A DNA stretch of 64,000 nt. Source: Halopiger xanaduensis SH-6. GTDB taxonomy: Archaea > Halobacteriota > Halobacteria > Halobacteriales > Natrialbaceae. Shown here piece by piece: positions 61,986-64,000 of the stretch (position 1 is the first letter of the stretch; each line of letters starts with the position of its first letter). Under the pieces are notes generated by a model. That model was not told the origin of the DNA. It worked only from the letters and a program-made list of their open reading frames with translations, and searched no databases. Both the position numbers and the translations under genes were made by a program. The DNA is taken from contig NC_015666.1 of assembly GCF_000217715.1 (NCBI RefSeq), positions 508,270 through 572,269 on the forward strand, written 5' to 3'.

Positions 61986-63206
61986 ATGAGCTCGAGATCG
62001 ACCTTCGGCACGATCAAGCGCATCGGGGCGATTTTACTCGCGATCGCGGTCGTGCTCGCCGCGGGGATACTCGTCGGACAGGCGCCGACCCTCTTCGGCG
62101 TCGAGGAGAACCCGGAGGCGTCGATCACGTTCGCGGACCAACAGGGCGACGGGACCAGCGTGACGATCGACTCGGTCTCGCTGTCGGACGGTGGCTTCGT
62201 CGTCATCACCGACGGCGGTTCGGAGCCGATCGCCGTCTCCGACTACCTGAGCTCGGGGAGCCACGAGAACGTCACCGTCGAACGCGACGAGGCTGCAAAC
62301 CGGGAACTGACCGGCCAACTCACGGCGACCGTCCATCAGGACACCGACGGCGACGAAACCTACACGTACGCGGAAAGCGAGGGCGAGGAGGACCGCCCCT
62401 ACCTCGAGGACGGGTTCCCGGTCAGCGACACCGCGACGGTGACGACCGCCGAAGAACAGGGGCTGACCAACTCGTTCGCCGTCGAGTCTATCGACGTTCC
62501 GTCGTCGGCGACGACCAACGGAACGATCGACGTCAACGCGACGATCAGCAACCCGACCGAGTTCACGACCCAGCAAAACGTCGAGGTCCGCCTCGACGGC
62601 GCGGTCGTCGAACGCCAGCTGCTGGAACTCGAGGCAGAGGAATCCCGCGACGTGACCTTCCAGGTCGACGCCAGCGAGGCCGCACCCGGCGAGCGGACCA
62701 TCGGCGTCTACACCGACGCCGACGGCGCCCTCGAGACGATCGAGTTCGAGTTCCACACCGATCCCGCCATCACCGTCGCGAACACGAGCGAGAACGAGAG
62801 TACGGTAACGTTCAACGTCGCGACCCCCGCGGACGGGTTCGTCGCCGTCGAGGACCGGGCCGACGGCAACGCCAGCGACGGCGACAACGCCAGCGTCGTC
62901 GGCACGAGCGCCGCGCTCACGCCGGGCGAACACGAGAACGTCAGCGTCGCCCTCGGGGGGGTCGGCAGCGACGACGAACTCACGGCCGTCCTCTACGAGG
63001 GCGACCCCGCCGACAACGAGTCGGCACCGCCGATCGAGCACGACGGCGAGCCCGTCGAAACGACGTTCACGCTCGCGGACGGAGAGATCGAACCCGCGGG
63101 AGACGGCGGAAACGGCGCCGCGAACGAGAGCGGCAACGAAACCACAGCTGACGGGAACGAGTCCGCGAACGACGGCACCGTGAGCGTCGAGCCGGCCGAC
63201 GGGTAA
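61986..63206 (+). CDS. Surface protein with two DUF7282-type domains
   Basis: A 406-residue exported protein. One N-terminal hydrophobic segment (about 13-30) serves as signal or anchor. Two DUF7282-type domains lie at about 42-155 and 265-365: ITFADQQGDGTSVTIDSVSL and ALTPGEHENVSVALGG mark them. A CARDB-like domain (about 160-260) sits between. The tail is Asn/Gly/Glu-rich. Haloarchaeal DUF7282 proteins are surface-associated, with no assigned function. Transcription of this gene is divergent from rnz. Confidence 0.85.
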   Translation: MSSRSTFGTIKRIGAILLAIAVVLAAGILVGQAPTLFGVEENPEASITFADQQGDGTSVTIDSVSLSDGGFVVITDGGSEPIAVSDYLSSGSHENVTVERDEAANRELTGQLTATVHQDTDGDETYTYAESEGEEDRPYLEDGFPVSDTATVTTAEEQGLTNSFAVESIDVPSSATTNGTIDVNATISNPTEFTTQQNVEVRLDGAVVERQLLELEAEESRDVTFQVDASEAAPGERTIGVYTDADGALETIEFEFHTDPAITVANTSENESTVTFNVATPADGFVAVEDRADGNASDGDNASVVGTSAALTPGEHENVSVALGGVGSDDELTAVLYEGDPADNESAPPIEHDGEPVETTFTLADGEIEPAGDGGNGAANESGNETTADGNESANDGTVSVEPADG

Positions 63207-63275
63207 CCGCGCCGCGTACTGCACACCGCACACCGCGGACCGCGGGCCGCCTCGAGCCGATCGAACAATCGACCG

Positions 63276-63285
63276 ATTCTTACCC
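63276..63285 (+). promoter_or_regulatory. TATA-like box of the RFC small-subunit gene
   Basis: ATTCTTACCC lies 23-32 bases before the ATG at 63308. Confidence 0.4.
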
Positions 63286-63307
63286 GCGCCGCTCCTACCG
63301 GCGGTCG

Positions 63308-64000
63308 ATGGACGCGCCGCTGTGGACCGATACGCACGCTCCCGAACTGGCGGAGTTGCCCCAGGACGACGTTCGCGAGTACTTAGAGCGGGCCGTCGAC
63401 GAACCGATCAACCTCCTGCTCCAGGGGCCGCCCGGCAGCGGGAAGACGGCGGCGGCGCGCGCGCTGGCTCGCGAAGCACACGTCGATCCGGACAACGACC
63501 TGATCGAGATCAACGTCGCCGACTTCTTCGGCCGGACGAAGACCGAGATCAAGAACGACCCCCGGTTCGCGCAGTTCCTCGTCGGCCGCTCCTCGATGTC
63601 CAAGCGAGACATGATCAACCGCGTGCTCAAGGAGTCCGCCAGCTACTCGTCGGTCTCGGGCGAGTACAAGACGATCCTGCTGGACAACGCCGAGGACGTC
63701 CGCGAGGACTTCCAGCAGGCCCTGCGCCGGATCATGGAGCAACACCACCGGACGACCCAGTTTATCGTCGCCACGCGCCAGCCGACGAAGCTGATCCCGC
63801 CGATCCGCTCGCGGTGTTTCCCCGTCTCCGTCCGCTCGCCGACGACCGACGAGACCGTCGCCGTCTTAGAGCGTATCCTCGAGGCCGAGGACGTCGACTA
63901 CGACGCCGACGGCCTCGAGTTCGTCGCCAACTACGCGGACGGCAACCTCCGACAGGCGATTCTGGGCGCCCAGACGACCGTCGAGGACGAGGGCGAACTG
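63308..64000 (+). CDS. Replication factor C small-subunit homologue (RfcC-like), truncated by window end
   Basis: The first 231 residues of an AAA+ clamp-loader protein, cut off by the window end. Walker A GPPGSGKT (about 39-46) is intact, the RFC arginine motif SRC is in IRSRCFPV, and the lid region GNLRQAILGAQT follows. Walker B is ILLDNAEDV, with Asn in the position of the usual catalytic Glu (DEAD). Archaeal genomes often carry divergent RFC paralogues; this one may bind ATP without hydrolysing it efficiently. Start by ATG and upstream TATA-like box. Confidence 0.88.
   Translation, partial: MDAPLWTDTHAPELAELPQDDVREYLERAVDEPINLLLQGPPGSGKTAAARALAREAHVDPDNDLIEINVADFFGRTKTEIKNDPRFAQFLVGRSSMSKRDMINRVLKESASYSSVSGEYKTILLDNAEDVREDFQQALRRIMEQHHRTTQFIVATRQPTKLIPPIRSRCFPVSVRSPTTDETVAVLERILEAEDVDYDADGLEFVANYADGNLRQAILGAQTTVEDEGEL

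Noticed and set aside
1-64000. tRNA, rRNA and CRISPR elements
   Set aside because: No cloverleaf with GTTCGA loop and acceptor stem was found by eye in the spacers, no rRNA-like conserved stretches, and no regularly spaced direct repeats.
1-64000. Mobile elements and integration sites
   Set aside because: No transposase, integrase, toxin or phage gene, no tRNA-end repeat and no clear foreign-composition island; the AT-richer spacers are short and hold promoters.

Overview
The window comes from a haloarchaeon. Base composition is very GC-rich and the predicted proteins are strongly acidic. Start codons repeatedly lie about 25-30 bases after TATA-like TTTA motifs with no leader. The gene set is archaeal: aIF-1A, a RecJ/RuvC-era DUF460 protein, an archaeal-type IleS, an RFC-type clamp-loader subunit, halocyanin, PGF-CTERM and Tat lipoproteins, and leaderless PAS histidine kinases. 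The abundance of CTCGAG (Leu-Glu) is typical of the Natrialbaceae side of the haloarchaea. That placement is an inference; no rRNA gene is present to test it.

Layout. 1-9 kb: a truncated gene, upp, a Cys/Met-rich four-helix candidate, a conserved haloarchaeal protein, and a polar amino-acid ABC importer operon on the minus strand (binding protein, permease, ATPase, permease), with a divergent PiT-type phosphate permease. 9-16 kb: a CNNM/CorC-like membrane protein, a glutaredoxin-like gene translationally coupled to a cysteine-less redoxin, Sua5/YrdC, a Tat-exported amidohydrolase and an HTH_10 regulator. 15.6-20 kb: serB, a PAS histidine kinase and serA. 20-29 kb: lipoproteins, an SGNH hydrolase, hisI with a coiled-coil gene, a UspA, an HPP protein, a phosphohexomutase, a beta-propeller protein and prs. 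29-36 kb: a heme-NO-binding protein, a large surface gluzincin metalloprotease with a PGF-CTERM-like tail, ileS and small membrane proteins. 36-41 kb: uracil-DNA glycosylase, a palindrome-rich spacer, HIT protein, prepilin peptidase, a soluble chemotaxis transducer divergent from a STAS-like protein, and a 2Fe-2S ferredoxin.

41-50 kb is a transport and stress block: PiT permease, UspA, APC permease, two paralogous Usp-like proteins, a second close PiT paralogue, a small membrane coiled-coil protein and an SLC13/RCK anion transporter. 50-64 kb: hisA, an MFS transporter, a halocyanin, a class V aminotransferase, a halolysin-like subtilase, aIF-1A next to a hairpin-rich spacer, two small membrane proteins, DUF460, an aldo/keto reductase, RNase Z, a surface DUF7282-type protein, and a truncated RFC small-subunit homologue with an unusual Walker B.

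Most of the window is core chromosome. I see no integrase, transposase, rRNA, tRNA or CRISPR array. The least ordinary signals are: (i) a nested 72-base hairpin flush against the end of aIF-1A, within a spacer holding two further hairpins; (ii) a cluster of nested GTTTACCG-type palindromes at 36,993-37,053; (iii) the PiT-Usp-APC-Usp-Usp-PiT block; (iv) a glutaredoxin coupled to a redoxin lacking all cysteines; (v) a Cys-rich four-helix candidate with Met/Gln/His-rich tails.
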